DNA of 64,000 bases from Kitasatospora azatica KCTC 9699 (GCF_000744785.1 NZ_JQMO01000003.1:2170001-2234000); one strand, 5' to 3'; counted from the stretch's first letter, positions 16,789 to 25,718 are shown. The notes: generated by a model from the sequence alone, not told the origin. Numbers and translations are program-made.

Positions 16789-18177
16789 ATGACCGAGCCC
16801 GCCCTGCCCGCCGCCGACCTGGACAGTGGACTGCTCTCCCCGGTCCGGGCCGGGACACCGGTGGAGGCGGTCACCGGCGACCGGGCCTGGCTGCAGGCGA
16901 TGCTGGACGCCGAGGCGGGCCTGGCCCGGGCGCAGGCCCGGCTCGGGACGGTGCCGGCGGCCGCTGCCGAGACCATCACCCGGGCGGCGCGTGCCGAACG
17001 GCTCGACCTGGTGGCGCTGGCCCGGCAGGGCCGGGAGGCGGCCAACCCGGTGGTCGGACTGGTCCGGGCGCTGACCGCGGTGGTGGCGGCCGAGGACGCG
17101 GCGGCCGCCGAGTACGTGCACCGCGGCTCGACCAGCCAGGACGTGCTGGACACCGGGGCGATGCTGGTCGCGCAGCGGGCGATCCGGGTGATCCTGCCGG
17201 ACCTGGACCGGACGGTGACGGCCCTGACCGCGCTCGCCGCCACGCACCGCGACACCACCATGGCCGGGCGCACCCTGGCGCTGCACGCCGTGCCGACCAC
17301 CTTCGGCGTCAAGGCGGCCGGCTGGCTCGAGCTGGTCCGCACCGCGCGCACCCGACTGGCCGCGCTGGCGGACGCCCTGCCGGTCGAACTCGGTGGCGCC
17401 GCCGGGACCTTGGCCGGCTACCTGGAGTACGCCGAGGACGCCGGACCGGACTACGGCCGCCGGCTGACCGCCGTGTACGCCGAAGAGGTCGGCCTGGCCG
17501 TGCCCACGCTGCCCTGGCACGCGCTGCGCACCCCGATCGCCGACCTCGGCGCGGCCTGCGCGCTGCTCACCGGAGCTCTCGGCAAGATCGCGGCGGACGT
17601 GCAGGTGCTGGTCCGCACCGAGGTCGGCGAGTTGGCCGAGCCGGCCGTCACCGGCCGCGGGCGCTCCTCGGCGATGCCGCACAAGCGAAACCCGGTGCTG
17701 GCCACGCTGATTCGCTCCGCCGCGCTCCAAGTGCCGGTGCTGGCAGCCGGACTGGCGCAGTGCATGGTGGCCGAGGACGAACGCTCGGCCGGGGTCTGGC
17801 ACGCGGAGTGGCAACTGCTGCGCGAGTGCCTGCGGTTGGCCGGCGGCGCGGCGCACCTGGCGGCGGAGCTGGCGGAGGGGCTGGAGGTCCGTCCCGAACG
17901 GATGCGGGAGAACCTGGACCTCACCGGCGGGCAGCTGGTCTCCGAGCGGATCGCCGCGGTGCTGGCGCCGCTGCTCGGCCGCGGCACCGCGCAGGAGCTG
18001 CTGAACCAGGCCTCCACCCGGGCCGCCACCGAGGGCCGCCCGCTCGGGGCGGTGCTGGGTGAGCTGCCCGAGATCCGCGCGAAGCTGACCGAGCAGGCCC
18101 TCGCCGAGCTCCTCGACCCGGCCAACTACACGGGGGCGGCGGGCGAACTGGTGGACGGCGTGATCAAGGGGCACTGA
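16789..18177 (+). CDS. 3-carboxy-cis,cis-muconate cycloisomerase-type lyase (fumarase/aspartase superfamily)
   Basis: This 462-residue protein belongs to the all-helical homotetrameric lyase superfamily. The signature loop GRGRSSAMPHKRNPV (about residues 284-298) carries the catalytic serine, and HRGSTSQDVLDTGAM (about 107-121) is the region typical of the cycloisomerase/adenylosuccinate lyase branch. It best resembles PcaB, which acts in the protocatechuate branch of the beta-ketoadipate pathway. However, none of the other pca genes is nearby; the neighbours are tRNA-Arg and a PucR regulator. The exact substrate is therefore uncertain. Confidence 0.8.
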   Translation: MTEPALPAADLDSGLLSPVRAGTPVEAVTGDRAWLQAMLDAEAGLARAQARLGTVPAAAAETITRAARAERLDLVALARQGREAANPVVGLVRALTAVVAAEDAAAAEYVHRGSTSQDVLDTGAMLVAQRAIRVILPDLDRTVTALTALAATHRDTTMAGRTLALHAVPTTFGVKAAGWLELVRTARTRLAALADALPVELGGAAGTLAGYLEYAEDAGPDYGRRLTAVYAEEVGLAVPTLPWHALRTPIADLGAACALLTGALGKIAADVQVLVRTEVGELAEPAVTGRGRSSAMPHKRNPVLATLIRSAALQVPVLAAGLAQCMVAEDERSAGVWHAEWQLLRECLRLAGGAAHLAAELAEGLEVRPERMRENLDLTGGQLVSERIAAVLAPLLGRGTAQELLNQASTRAATEGRPLGAVLGELPEIRAKLTEQALAELLDPANYTGAAGELVDGVIKGH

Positions 18178-18205
18178 GACCGACCGCCCCCATGGCCGGT
18201 CGGTC
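18178..18205 (+). terminator. Terminator after the cycloisomerase-type gene
   Basis: A 9-bp stem (GACCGACCG at 18178-18186 with CGGTCGGTC at 18197-18205) starts at the base right after the stop codon. Confidence 0.7.
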
Positions 18206-18349
18206 CAAAGATCGTCAGGCCGTGCCGTGAGACAGGGTACGGACGTGTCGCCATGGCATTTACGATGCTTCTGCACCTGAATCCCTGGCTGCTAAGAGGG
18301 CCGGCCGGGTGCGGCGCCAAGTATGGCGCTCAGCACGGAGGAGTGTCGG

Positions 18350-19888
18350 ATGATCGTCGGAGATCTCCTGCAGGTCCCGGACCTGCCCCTGGGACTGGCC
18401 TGGGGACCGCCCGAGCTGCTGGAGCGCGAGGTCACCGGAGTCACCTCCACCGACCTGCAGGACCCGGCCCGCTACCTGCAACCGGGCGAACTGGTGCTCT
18501 CCGGACTGGTCTGGTGGCAGCCCGACCACCCCGGCGCCCGGGCCCTCGCCCTGCGCTTCGCCACCTCGCTGCGCAGCGCCGGCGTGGCCGCGCTGCTGGC
18601 CGGCGAGGGCACCCACGGCGAGGTGCCGCCCAGCCTGGTGGAGGCCTGCCGGGTGCACGGCATCCCGTTGCTCTCGGTCCCCGCCGGGGTCAGCTTCCGG
18701 GCCGTGACCGACCGGATCTACCTGCGGCTCTGGGGTGACCTGCGATCGGCGGCGGCGGGCACCGCGGCCGTCCCCGAGGGCGCCCGCCGGGAGCTGGTCG
18801 AGCTGATGTACTCGGGCGCACCGGCCGCCGTGGTGCTGGACCGCGCGGTCTCCCGACTCGGCTGCGGCCCCTGCTCCCTGGTCGCCGCCTCCGGCCGCAC
18901 CATCGCCACCTCCGCCGACGCGCCCGACCCGGACCCGGAGACGGTCAGACGCGCACTGGAGAACGGCGTCGCGCTGCCGATCGGCGAGGGCGGCGACACC
19001 CCGTTCGACGGCTGGTACCTCTACCCGCACGCCGCCGAGCCGGGCCAGGCCGCCGTGCTGCACGGGCTCGCCGACGTGCTGGCCACGCTGTGGACCCGCA
19101 CCCGCGGCGAGGCCGCCGAACGCCGCCGGGCGGCCGGCCGACTGGCCGCGCTGCTCACCGGTGCGGCCCCGGTGCACAGCACCGAGCTGGCCGAGGCGCT
19201 CGCCTCCTGCGAGCTGCCGCCGGACGCCCCACTGGTCCCGCTGACCGCCCGGATCGACGGCGTGGACCTGGCCTGGGCCGCCGACGCGCTGGCCGAGGCG
19301 CTGCGCTCGGCCAGCGCCGACGCCTTCGCGGTCGGCGCCGACGAGAACGGCCGGGCCGTCGCGGTCGCCGCCTGCGACGACCCGGTCCGGCTGACCGAGG
19401 GGCTGCGCGAGGTCTGGCACCGGCTGCAGGCCCGACTGCCCGACCGCCACCTGCTGCGGGCCGGTGTCGGCCCGCGCGCCGTCCGTCCCACCGTCGAGCT
19501 GGTCGCCGGACTGCGCCAGGCCCGGTACGCGCTGGACGCGGCGGCCGTGGCCGCACCGCGCGGCGCCACCGTCGGGACCAGCACCGAGCTGGACTCGCTG
19601 GCGGCCCTGGTGCGCGGCATCCCGCCCGAGGTCGCGGACGCCTTCCGCCGCCGGCTGCTCGACCCGCTGACCGAGCACGACCGGATCGCCGGCGGAGCGC
19701 TGCTGGCGACCCTGGTCGCCTTCCTGGACCACGACTGCTCCTGGGCCCGGACGGCGGCGGCCCTGCACGTGCACGTGAACACCGTCCACTACCGGGTGCG
19801 ACGGATCGAGGAGCTCACCGAGCGCGACCTGGGCCGCCTGGACGACCGCCTGGACCTGCGCGCGGCGCTGCTCTGCGGGGTGGACTGA
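18350..19888 (+). CDS. PucR family transcriptional regulator
   Basis: This 512-residue protein has the three parts of the PucR/CdaR family: the N-terminal PucR domain (about residues 1-125), a central GGDEF-like CdaR domain (about 280-400), and a C-terminal helix-turn-helix (HTH_30) ending with AALHVHVNTVHYRVRRIEEL (about 470-490). Family members activate purine or other nitrogen-compound catabolism. ATG 18350 is preferred because GGAGGAG lies seven bases upstream; ATG 18323 has no SD. The regulated genes are not evident here. Confidence 0.88.
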   Translation: MIVGDLLQVPDLPLGLAWGPPELLEREVTGVTSTDLQDPARYLQPGELVLSGLVWWQPDHPGARALALRFATSLRSAGVAALLAGEGTHGEVPPSLVEACRVHGIPLLSVPAGVSFRAVTDRIYLRLWGDLRSAAAGTAAVPEGARRELVELMYSGAPAAVVLDRAVSRLGCGPCSLVAASGRTIATSADAPDPDPETVRRALENGVALPIGEGGDTPFDGWYLYPHAAEPGQAAVLHGLADVLATLWTRTRGEAAERRRAAGRLAALLTGAAPVHSTELAEALASCELPPDAPLVPLTARIDGVDLAWAADALAEALRSASADAFAVGADENGRAVAVAACDDPVRLTEGLREVWHRLQARLPDRHLLRAGVGPRAVRPTVELVAGLRQARYALDAAAVAAPRGATVGTSTELDSLAALVRGIPPEVADAFRRRLLDPLTEHDRIAGGALLATLVAFLDHDCSWARTAAALHVHVNTVHYRVRRIEELTERDLGRLDDRLDLRAALLCGVD

Positions 19889-19893
19889 TCCGC

Positions 19894-19924
19894 GGTCCGG
19901 ACTGACGGTCCGTCAGTCCGGACC
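19894..19924. terminator. Bidirectional terminator between convergent genes
   Basis: A 13-bp perfect stem (GGTCCGGACTGAC at 19894-19906 with 19912-19924) has a 5-nt loop and lies between the converging PucR and carbon-nitrogen hydrolase genes. Confidence 0.88.
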
Positions 19925-19933
19925 CGGGTCGGC

Positions 19934-20803
19934 TCAGCTCAGCTTGGCCCGGGTGCGCGGCCCGGCGGCGATCCGGGCGTCGCGTCCGGCGATCTCGCCC
20001 AGCATCGTCAGCTCGGCCCGCACCGCGCCCAGCACCGCCGGGTCGAGCTCGGCCGTGGCCAGCCCGGCCCCGGCCTCACCGGCGTCCGCCAGCAGCCCGC
20101 CGTCCGGTCCCCAGACCGCACTGCCGCCACAGGTGTCCCAGCCGCCGGTGGCCCCCACATGGTTGGCCAGCAGCACGTACATGGTGTTGTCCAACGCCCG
20201 GGCCGGGAACCAGACGGCCCGCTGCCGCCGGCCGCCACCGGTACCGAAGAGCGCGCCGACCAGGTAGGCGTGGCAGCCGTCCAGTGCCGCCGCGCGGGCG
20301 TGCTCGGGGAAGCCGGAGTCGTAGCAGACGCCCAGGCCGAGCCGCCAGCCGTCCAGCTCCAGCGTGCAGCCGGCCGCACCCGGGGCGAAGACCTCGGGCT
20401 CCGCCCCGAACTGGTGCTGCTTGTCGTACCGGGCCACCGGCTCGCCGTCCGAGCCGAAGACCAGCGCCGAGATCCGCAGCACCCCGTCGCCGTCCCGGGT
20501 GGCCGCGCCGAGCACAGCGGCCGTTCCCGCCGCACGGCAGGCAGCGGCGATCGGCGCGAGCCGGGGGTCGTCCTCGGTCACCGTGAAGCGGATCGGGTCG
20601 GAGGCGATCAGCTCTGGCTCGTAACCGGTCAGGAACTTCTCGGCGAAGACGACCAGCCGTACGCCGTCGGCGCCGGCCTGGGCGACCAGCTCGGCGGCCC
20701 GGGCTGCGTTGGCCTCGACGTCACCGGGGACGACGGGCGCCTGCGCGGCGGCGATCCGCAGGGTGTTGGTGGGCAGGGCGAAGCGATCTTGAGGGACGGT
20801 CAT
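19934..20803 (-). CDS. Carbon-nitrogen hydrolase (nitrilase superfamily)
   Basis: This 289-residue enzyme hydrolyses a non-peptide C-N bond (amide or carbamoyl type). The catalytic triad is seen as Glu in VVFAEKFLTGYE, Lys in VARYDKQHQFGAE and Cys in GLGVCYDSGFPEHAR. The exact substrate is not evident. ATG 20803 (MTVPQDRF) is chosen; an upstream in-frame ATG at 20830 (MREALAWAD) begins inside the terminal repeat of the adjacent MITE-like element and is therefore probably not ancestral. Confidence 0.87.
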   Translation of the reverse strand: MTVPQDRFALPTNTLRIAAAQAPVVPGDVEANAARAAELVAQAGADGVRLVVFAEKFLTGYEPELIASDPIRFTVTEDDPRLAPIAAACRAAGTAAVLGAATRDGDGVLRISALVFGSDGEPVARYDKQHQFGAEPEVFAPGAAGCTLELDGWRLGLGVCYDSGFPEHARAAALDGCHAYLVGALFGTGGGRRQRAVWFPARALDNTMYVLLANHVGATGGWDTCGGSAVWGPDGGLLADAGEAGAGLATAELDPAVLGAVRAELTMLGEIAGRDARIAAGPRTRAKLS

Positions 20804-20814
20804 GTCCGCCCAGG

Positions 20815-20983
20815 CTAGTGCCTCTCTCATGGGTCTTGCCGGATCAGCGCGCGGCGTTGGGCGCCCGGCTGAGCGTGCCGGCGGAGCGTCCTCGTACTGG
20901 GTCGTACTTGGGCGTTTCGCCGGTGCGTTCAGGCGGGATGCCCGGCGTCGCGCGCCCGGCAAGATCCATGAGAGAGGCACTAG
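20815..20983. mobile_element. 161-bp foldback MITE-like element with CTAG target duplication
   Basis: CTAG occurs at 20815-20818 and 20980-20983, directly outside 24-bp terminal inverted repeats at 20819-20842 and 20956-20979 (23 of 24 match; outer end TGCCTCTCTCATGG, inner end TCTTGCCGG). The homology continues inward so that almost the whole element is an imperfect inverted repeat centred near 20899 (GTACTGGGTCGTAC). It has no coding capacity. A 4-bp CTAG duplication fits movement by an IS5-like transposase supplied elsewhere; that assignment is inference. The right-hand CTAG contains the stop codon of the murJ-like gene. Confidence 0.85.
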
Positions 20984-23148
20984 TGTCGGCGCCGCCGACC
21001 GCCGGGCTCGGGGGTGGCGGGGTAGGGGATCCGCAGCTTGCGGGCGAGCGGGGCGACGGTGGAGGCGACGCCGAGCGGCTTCGCGAGCACGAAGAGCGAG
21101 GCGAGGACGAGCAGCGAGCCGAGGCCGAGGCCGAAGACGCTGCCGATGAGCTTGCCCAGGGCGCTCGCACCGAACAGCCCGCCCACCGCTGCGGCCAGGA
21201 AGTGGCCCACCAACGCGCCCGGCAGGCAGGCAAGCAGCAGGCCGAAGTGCAGCCCGAAGACCCGGCGGCCGTCCAGTCCACTGGTCAGCGGGTTGCGCAT
21301 GGCGGCCCGCAGCACCCGGGCCCGGGCCTCCGGGTCCTCCGGCGCGGCCGGCAGCGAGCTCAGGCGCTTGGACAGCGCCAGGCCGGTGACCAGCATGGAG
21401 ACCACGCAGGCCACGCTCTGCGCGGCCGCCATGCCGACCACGATCCAGCGGTCGCTGAGCACCAGGAAGGCGAGGTAGGAGAGCGCCACATTGGTACCGG
21501 AGGCGATCACGGTCAGCCAGAACGGCGTTCGGGCGTCGCCCATCGCGTAGAAGCCGCGGGCCAGCCCGTACTGGGCGCAGAAGAACGGCAGACCGAAGGC
21601 GAAGGCCAGCAGCGACGCGGCGGTCAGCGGGAGGCCGTCGCCCTGGGTGGCGTGGCCGTAGCCGTAGGCGGCCTGGGTGATCTGACCGGCGAAGGCGATG
21701 AACAGCACAGTCGCCGGGATGATCATCGCAGCGGAGTTGCGCAGCACCGAGGCCAGGTCGGAGCCGATCTTGGGCAGGTTGCCCTCGGTGGCGGCCCGGG
21801 ACATCTGCGGCAGGATCGCGGTCACCAGCGAGATGGTGATGACGCCCTGCGGCACCACGAAGAGCTGGTAGGCGTTGGCGTAGGCGATGTTGGCACTGTC
21901 GTTGTGCACGCTGGTGGTCAGCGCGGTGATCACGGTGAACGCGACCTGGGTCACCACCACCAGCAGCAGCGCCCAGGTGGCCGCCCGCAGCGGCTGGCCG
22001 AGCCCGGCGCCGCGCCAGTCGAAGCGCGGCCGGAAGCGGAACTTGGCCGCCTTCAGCGAGGGCAGCAGACCCAGCGCCTGGACCACCACGCCCAGCGTGG
22101 TGCCGACGCCGAGCAGCATGGTCTGACCGGAGGTGACCTTGCCGAGCTCGGCCGCCTGGCCGCCCACCGCCATGTAGAGCCCGAACACCGCGATCGCCAC
22201 GACGTTGTTGAGCGCGGGCGCCCACATCATCGCGCCGAACCTGCCGCGCGCGTTGAGCACCTGTCCCAGCAGCGTGAAGAAGCCGTAGAAGAGGATCTCC
22301 GGCAGCAGGTACCGGGCCAGCGTGATGGCCAGGTCGCGTTTCACCCCGGTCCAGGTCGGCCCGTAGATGCTGATCAGCATCGGTGCGGCGAGCACCGCGA
22401 CCAGGGTCAGCGCCACCAGCGCCACCCCGCACAGGGTCAGCAGCCGGTCGGTGTACGCGACGCCGCCGTCCTTGTGGGTCTTGGCGGCCTTCACCAGCTC
22501 GGGCACGAAGACCGAGCTGAGCGCACCGCCGATGAGCATCACGAAGACGATGTTCGGCAGCGTGTTGGCGACGTTGAAGACGCCGGCCAACTGGCTGGAG
22601 CCGAGCGCGGCGACCAGCATCGCGCTGCGCACGAAGCCCAGCCCGCGCGAGGCCAGGGTCCCGATCGCCATGATCAGCCCGTTGCGCCCGGCGGCCGCCT
22701 CCTCCGACGGCTCCGCGTTCGCGGACTCGCGCTGCGGGGGCACCGCCGTGGGCGGCGCCGTCGGCGGGGCGGGGTAGTCCTGGGCGGGGATCGGGCGCAG
22801 CGTCATAGTCGGCGGGTCGCCGTACGGCTGCGGCATGCCGTAGTCGGAGGGCAGGCCGTACGGCTGGGAGGGCTGGGAGGCCTGCTGCTCACCGGGGTAC
22901 GGCTGGTAGGGCTGCTGGCCGTTCCACGGCTGCCCGCTCGACTGCTGCCCGGCCGACTGCTGTCCGTTCCACGGCTGACCGGCGGCCTGCCCGTACGGGT
23001 CCGGCTGTTGCTGCTGCTGCCCGTACTGGTACGCCGGGTGCTGCTCCTGCGGCTGCTGTCCCGGTTGCGGCGGCACCGGCTGCGCCGACCCGTACGACTC
23101 GGGCGGACCGTACGAACCGTACGGTTCGCCCGCCGTGTGCGTGGTCAT
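20980..23148 (-). CDS. murJ: MurJ/MviN-like lipid II flippase with long Gln/Pro/Tyr-rich N-terminus
   Basis: This 722-residue protein has a disordered cytoplasmic N-terminus of about 150 residues (repeats such as GQPWNGQQ and PYG), then a 14-helix MOP-superfamily core beginning NGLIMAIGTLASRGLGFVRS. MurJ flips lipid II for peptidoglycan synthesis. Core marks include NVANTLPNIVFVMLIGGALS and LLPEILFYGFFTLLGQVLNARGRF. ATG 23148 begins MTTHTAGEP; the SD is weak (GGGGG). Streptomycetes often have more than one MviN homologue, so this may be a paralogue rather than the essential copy. The stop codon overlaps the MITE-like element's target duplication. Confidence 0.85.
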   Translation of the reverse strand: MTTHTAGEPYGSYGPPESYGSAQPVPPQPGQQPQEQHPAYQYGQQQQQPDPYGQAAGQPWNGQQSAGQQSSGQPWNGQQPYQPYPGEQQASQPSQPYGLPSDYGMPQPYGDPPTMTLRPIPAQDYPAPPTAPPTAVPPQRESANAEPSEEAAAGRNGLIMAIGTLASRGLGFVRSAMLVAALGSSQLAGVFNVANTLPNIVFVMLIGGALSSVFVPELVKAAKTHKDGGVAYTDRLLTLCGVALVALTLVAVLAAPMLISIYGPTWTGVKRDLAITLARYLLPEILFYGFFTLLGQVLNARGRFGAMMWAPALNNVVAIAVFGLYMAVGGQAAELGKVTSGQTMLLGVGTTLGVVVQALGLLPSLKAAKFRFRPRFDWRGAGLGQPLRAATWALLLVVVTQVAFTVITALTTSVHNDSANIAYANAYQLFVVPQGVITISLVTAILPQMSRAATEGNLPKIGSDLASVLRNSAAMIIPATVLFIAFAGQITQAAYGYGHATQGDGLPLTAASLLAFAFGLPFFCAQYGLARGFYAMGDARTPFWLTVIASGTNVALSYLAFLVLSDRWIVVGMAAAQSVACVVSMLVTGLALSKRLSSLPAAPEDPEARARVLRAAMRNPLTSGLDGRRVFGLHFGLLLACLPGALVGHFLAAAVGGLFGASALGKLIGSVFGLGLGSLLVLASLFVLAKPLGVASTVAPLARKLRIPYPATPEPGGRRRRH

Positions 23149-23446
23149 CGGACCCCCGTCGCTCGGTTTGCCTTGGCAGGTGCTGCTACTGCGGGGCTGC
23201 CGCAGTGCGGGCGCTGCTCGGTTCCCCGAGCCGGGCATAGGTATACCCAGCCGAAGCAGTCTGCCCTACTCGGGCACTTGGTGGGGAGTCCTGTGCCATC
23301 TGGTGGTGATCTCCGACGGGCGAACCGGTGCCAATCGGGGCAGGTGGGATGCCCGGAAAGGCGCGGCCTGCCGCGCAGTTCGCCGCCCGCACGGGAGCGG
23401 GAGCGACTGCCGGCCGCCGGCTGCCGAACCACCCGTGTGAGCTATC
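23149..23446. other. Noncoding region upstream of the murJ-like gene
   Basis: No gene is supported here. A possible leftward -10 (TATACC on the minus strand, near 23240) suggests the murJ-like promoter. Confidence 0.5.
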
Positions 23447-24301
23447 TCACTGATCGTCAGCTGCCTGGTCCTGCCGGTACCCATCCTCCTGCTCGTCTTC
23501 CCGTTCCTCCTCCTGCTCGAGGTCCGGCAGTTCCGGGAACGGCACGACAGGAGCCAGGACGCTCTGCACCCGTGGTCTGGTTCGCCAGTTCACCCGTCGG
23601 ACGTCCCGGGAGAGCGCGCCGGGCCGCCACAGCTCCACCGCCACCGTCGTGCCGCCGAGCACCGCGACCGCGAGGATCCAGCCACCCAGCACGTCGCTGG
23701 GCCAGTGCACGCCGAGCGCGAGTCGGGTGAAGCCGACCAGCACCGTGCTCAGCCCGGCCAGCGTGCAGCAGACGATCCGCACCGGCCGGTCGGCCCGCGG
23801 CCAGACCAGTGCCACCAGGGTGGCGGCGGTGATCGCGGCGGCCATCGCGTGGCCGGAGGGGAAGGCCGGGTCGGTGGCGTGGGCGACCGGATCCGGCCAG
23901 CTGGGCCGGGGGCGGTCCACGGCGGCCTTCACCGCCCACTGGACGCCCCAGCCCACCAGTGCCTGGGCGGCGGTCCAGCCGGCCAGGGTGCGGGCGCCGA
24001 TCGCCCAGAGCCAGCCGGCGGCCAGGGCCAGCAGACTGCGCATGACCAGCGGGCCGCCGAGCATGGTGGTGGTCTGCATCGAGGCGGTGAAGGCGGGGTG
24101 CCGGCGGGCGAAGTCGTGCAGGCCCTCGGCCCAGCCGTGGTCCCAGCCGGCCAATGGGGCCCAGTCGTTCTCCAGCAGGCCCAGCAGCACCCCGAGTGCG
24201 ACCAGCGCCGCCAGGGCGATCACCGCGTAGCGCGGCAGCCGGGTGTGCAGCGGCTGCCGCCGGTCCAGGACGCGGTGGTCGGGGGTACTGGTCAGGTGCA
24301 T
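23447..24301 (-). CDS. PAP2 family membrane phosphatase
   Basis: This 284-residue integral membrane protein has the three-part PAP2 phosphatase site: KAAVDRPRP, PSGHAMAAA and TRLALGVHWPSDVLGG (catalytic His in the last two). Substrates in the family are lipid phosphates such as phosphatidate or undecaprenyl pyrophosphate. About six membrane helices are visible; the C-terminus is a charged, Glu/Gln/Asp-rich tail (LEQEEEREDEQEDGYRQ). ATG 24301 follows GGGAAGG. Given the envelope genes nearby, a role in recycling lipid carriers is possible but unproven. Confidence 0.88.
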   Translation of the reverse strand: MHLTSTPDHRVLDRRQPLHTRLPRYAVIALAALVALGVLLGLLENDWAPLAGWDHGWAEGLHDFARRHPAFTASMQTTTMLGGPLVMRSLLALAAGWLWAIGARTLAGWTAAQALVGWGVQWAVKAAVDRPRPSWPDPVAHATDPAFPSGHAMAAAITAATLVALVWPRADRPVRIVCCTLAGLSTVLVGFTRLALGVHWPSDVLGGWILAVAVLGGTTVAVELWRPGALSRDVRRVNWRTRPRVQSVLAPVVPFPELPDLEQEEEREDEQEDGYRQDQAADDQ

Positions 24302-24720
24302 GGCTGTCACCTTCCCAGGCGGGTGATTCGATCCGATGGGTGAGCGATCGCGATTTGGCATCTTTTGTGCGGACGTGATGCGGGGATCAATCGCGACTCG
24401 CGGGGCGTTGAGCTGATGACGCGGACACCGCGAGCGCGCTGTGCGGACATCTCGTTTGACCGGTGCACGCCGTGTACACAAGCGGTCGCAGACCGTCCAA
24501 AGTCCGGGTGAAAGTTGGCAGGATACTGCATCGCCCGAAGAATCTGAGCGACTTGGGAATGTTGTCCGGTTTCTGCTCGTTGGATTGTTACGTGCGAGGC
24601 CCCCGGGGTCCCGCACCGCAAGGAGGCGTGTCGCCGCTTCGGCCCGTTTGCCGAGGCCGGGGACTCGTTCCGACCAGACCGGCGAGCCCCGACCCGGGCA
24701 TCACCAGCAAGGGAGCAAGC
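24302..24720. other. Leader and promoter region of the hrdD-like sigma gene
   Basis: These 419 bases carry no supported gene. They hold a SigR-type promoter (24555-24581) and an untranslated leader of about 130 bases before the sigma factor start. Confidence 0.7.
24555..24581 (+). promoter_or_regulatory. SigR-type (thiol-stress) promoter before hrdD-like gene
   Basis: GGGAAT (24555-24560) and GTT (24579-24581) are exactly 18 bp apart, matching the SigR consensus GGGAAT-N18-GTT. In Streptomyces coelicolor hrdD is a known target of SigR and SigE, so the position is as expected. Confidence 0.82.
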
Positions 24721-25707
24721 ATGGCCACCCGTGCCGTCGTTCGCGACAGGGCCGACCGGACTCGTACGGCCCGCCCGACCAACCTCGAGGCCGACCGCGA
24801 CCTGGTCGGCATGTACCTCGACGAGATCGCCAGGACTCCCCTCCTCGATGCCGCCGAGGAGGTTGAGCTGTCGCTGCGCATCGAAGCCGGCGTCTACGCC
24901 CAGCACCTGCTGGAGGAGGCCGACGACGCCGGGGCCCCGCTGCCCGAGGGCGCCACCCGCGAGGAGTTGGAGGCGATAGCCGCCGACGCCGAGCGGGCCA
25001 AGGACGTCTTCATCCGTTCCAACCTGCGGCTGGTCGTGGCCGTGGCCCGCCGCTACCCGCGCAGCGGCCTGCCCCTGCTCGACCTGATCCAGGAGGGCAA
25101 CGCCGGCCTGGTCCGCGCCGTCGAGAAGTTCGACTACGCCAAGGGCTTCAAGTTCTCGACCTACGCGACCTGGTGGATCCGTCAGGCGATCACCCGCTCG
25201 ATCGCCGACCAGTCCCGCACCATCCGGCTGCCCGTCCACCTGGTGGAGGAGCTCGGCCGGATCCGGCGGGTCCAGCGCGAGAAGTCCAAGGAGCTGGGCC
25301 GCGAGGCCGACCCCGCCGAGGTGGCCGCCGAACTGGACACCACCGAGGCCCGGGTGAAGGACGTCCTGGACTGGGCGCGTGACCCGGTCAGCCTCAACAT
25401 GGCGGTGGACGACGAGGGCGAGACCCAGTTCGGCGACCTGGTCGAGGACACCGGCGCCGTCTCGCCGGAGGACGCCGTGATGGTCATGCTGCGCCGCGAG
25501 GAGCTGGACGACTTGATCGGCCGCCTGGACGACCGCACCGCATCGATCATCCGCTCCCGGTACGGGATGGAGGACGGCCGCGAGCGCACCCTGACCGAGG
25601 TCGGCAAGCAGCACGGGCTGACTCGTGAGCGGATCCGGCAGATCGAGAAGCACGCGCTGGCCGAACTGAAGAAGATCGCGGGGCACGCGGGGTTCGAGGC
25701 CGCGTGA
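24721..25707 (+). CDS. hrdD: RNA polymerase sigma factor, HrdD-like group 2
   Basis: This 328-residue sigma-70 protein has region 1.2 (DRDLVGMYLDEIARTPLLDA), region 2 (FIRSNLRLVVAVARRYPRSG; FDYAKGFKFSTYATWWIRQA), region 3 and region 4 ending in the helix-turn-helix TEVGKQHGLTRERIRQIEKH. It lacks the long acidic N-terminus of the principal HrdB and is of the size and sequence type of HrdD. It is predicted to be non-essential and stress-responsive. ATG 24721 is preceded by AAGGGAG. Transcription from a SigR-type promoter couples it to thiol-oxidative stress. Confidence 0.92.
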   Translation: MATRAVVRDRADRTRTARPTNLEADRDLVGMYLDEIARTPLLDAAEEVELSLRIEAGVYAQHLLEEADDAGAPLPEGATREELEAIAADAERAKDVFIRSNLRLVVAVARRYPRSGLPLLDLIQEGNAGLVRAVEKFDYAKGFKFSTYATWWIRQAITRSIADQSRTIRLPVHLVEELGRIRRVQREKSKELGREADPAEVAAELDTTEARVKDVLDWARDPVSLNMAVDDEGETQFGDLVEDTGAVSPEDAVMVMLRREELDDLIGRLDDRTASIIRSRYGMEDGRERTLTEVGKQHGLTRERIRQIEKHALAELKKIAGHAGFEAA

Positions 25708-25718
25708 CACCTGCGGGG

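Noticed and set aside
16789..18177. Calling the lyase adenylosuccinate lyase (PurB)
   Set aside because: The signature loop and the N-terminal segment are closer to the cycloisomerase branch; still uncertain.
20815..20983. Simple terminator hairpin between nitrilase-family and murJ-like genes
   Set aside because: Length, terminal repeat structure and CTAG duplication at both ends fit a mobile foldback element better, although it may also work as a hairpin.
20818..23730. Long plus-strand frame across the murJ-like gene
   Set aside because: It is antisense to MurJ, rich in His/Gln/Arg/Gly, and starts inside the MITE-like element.
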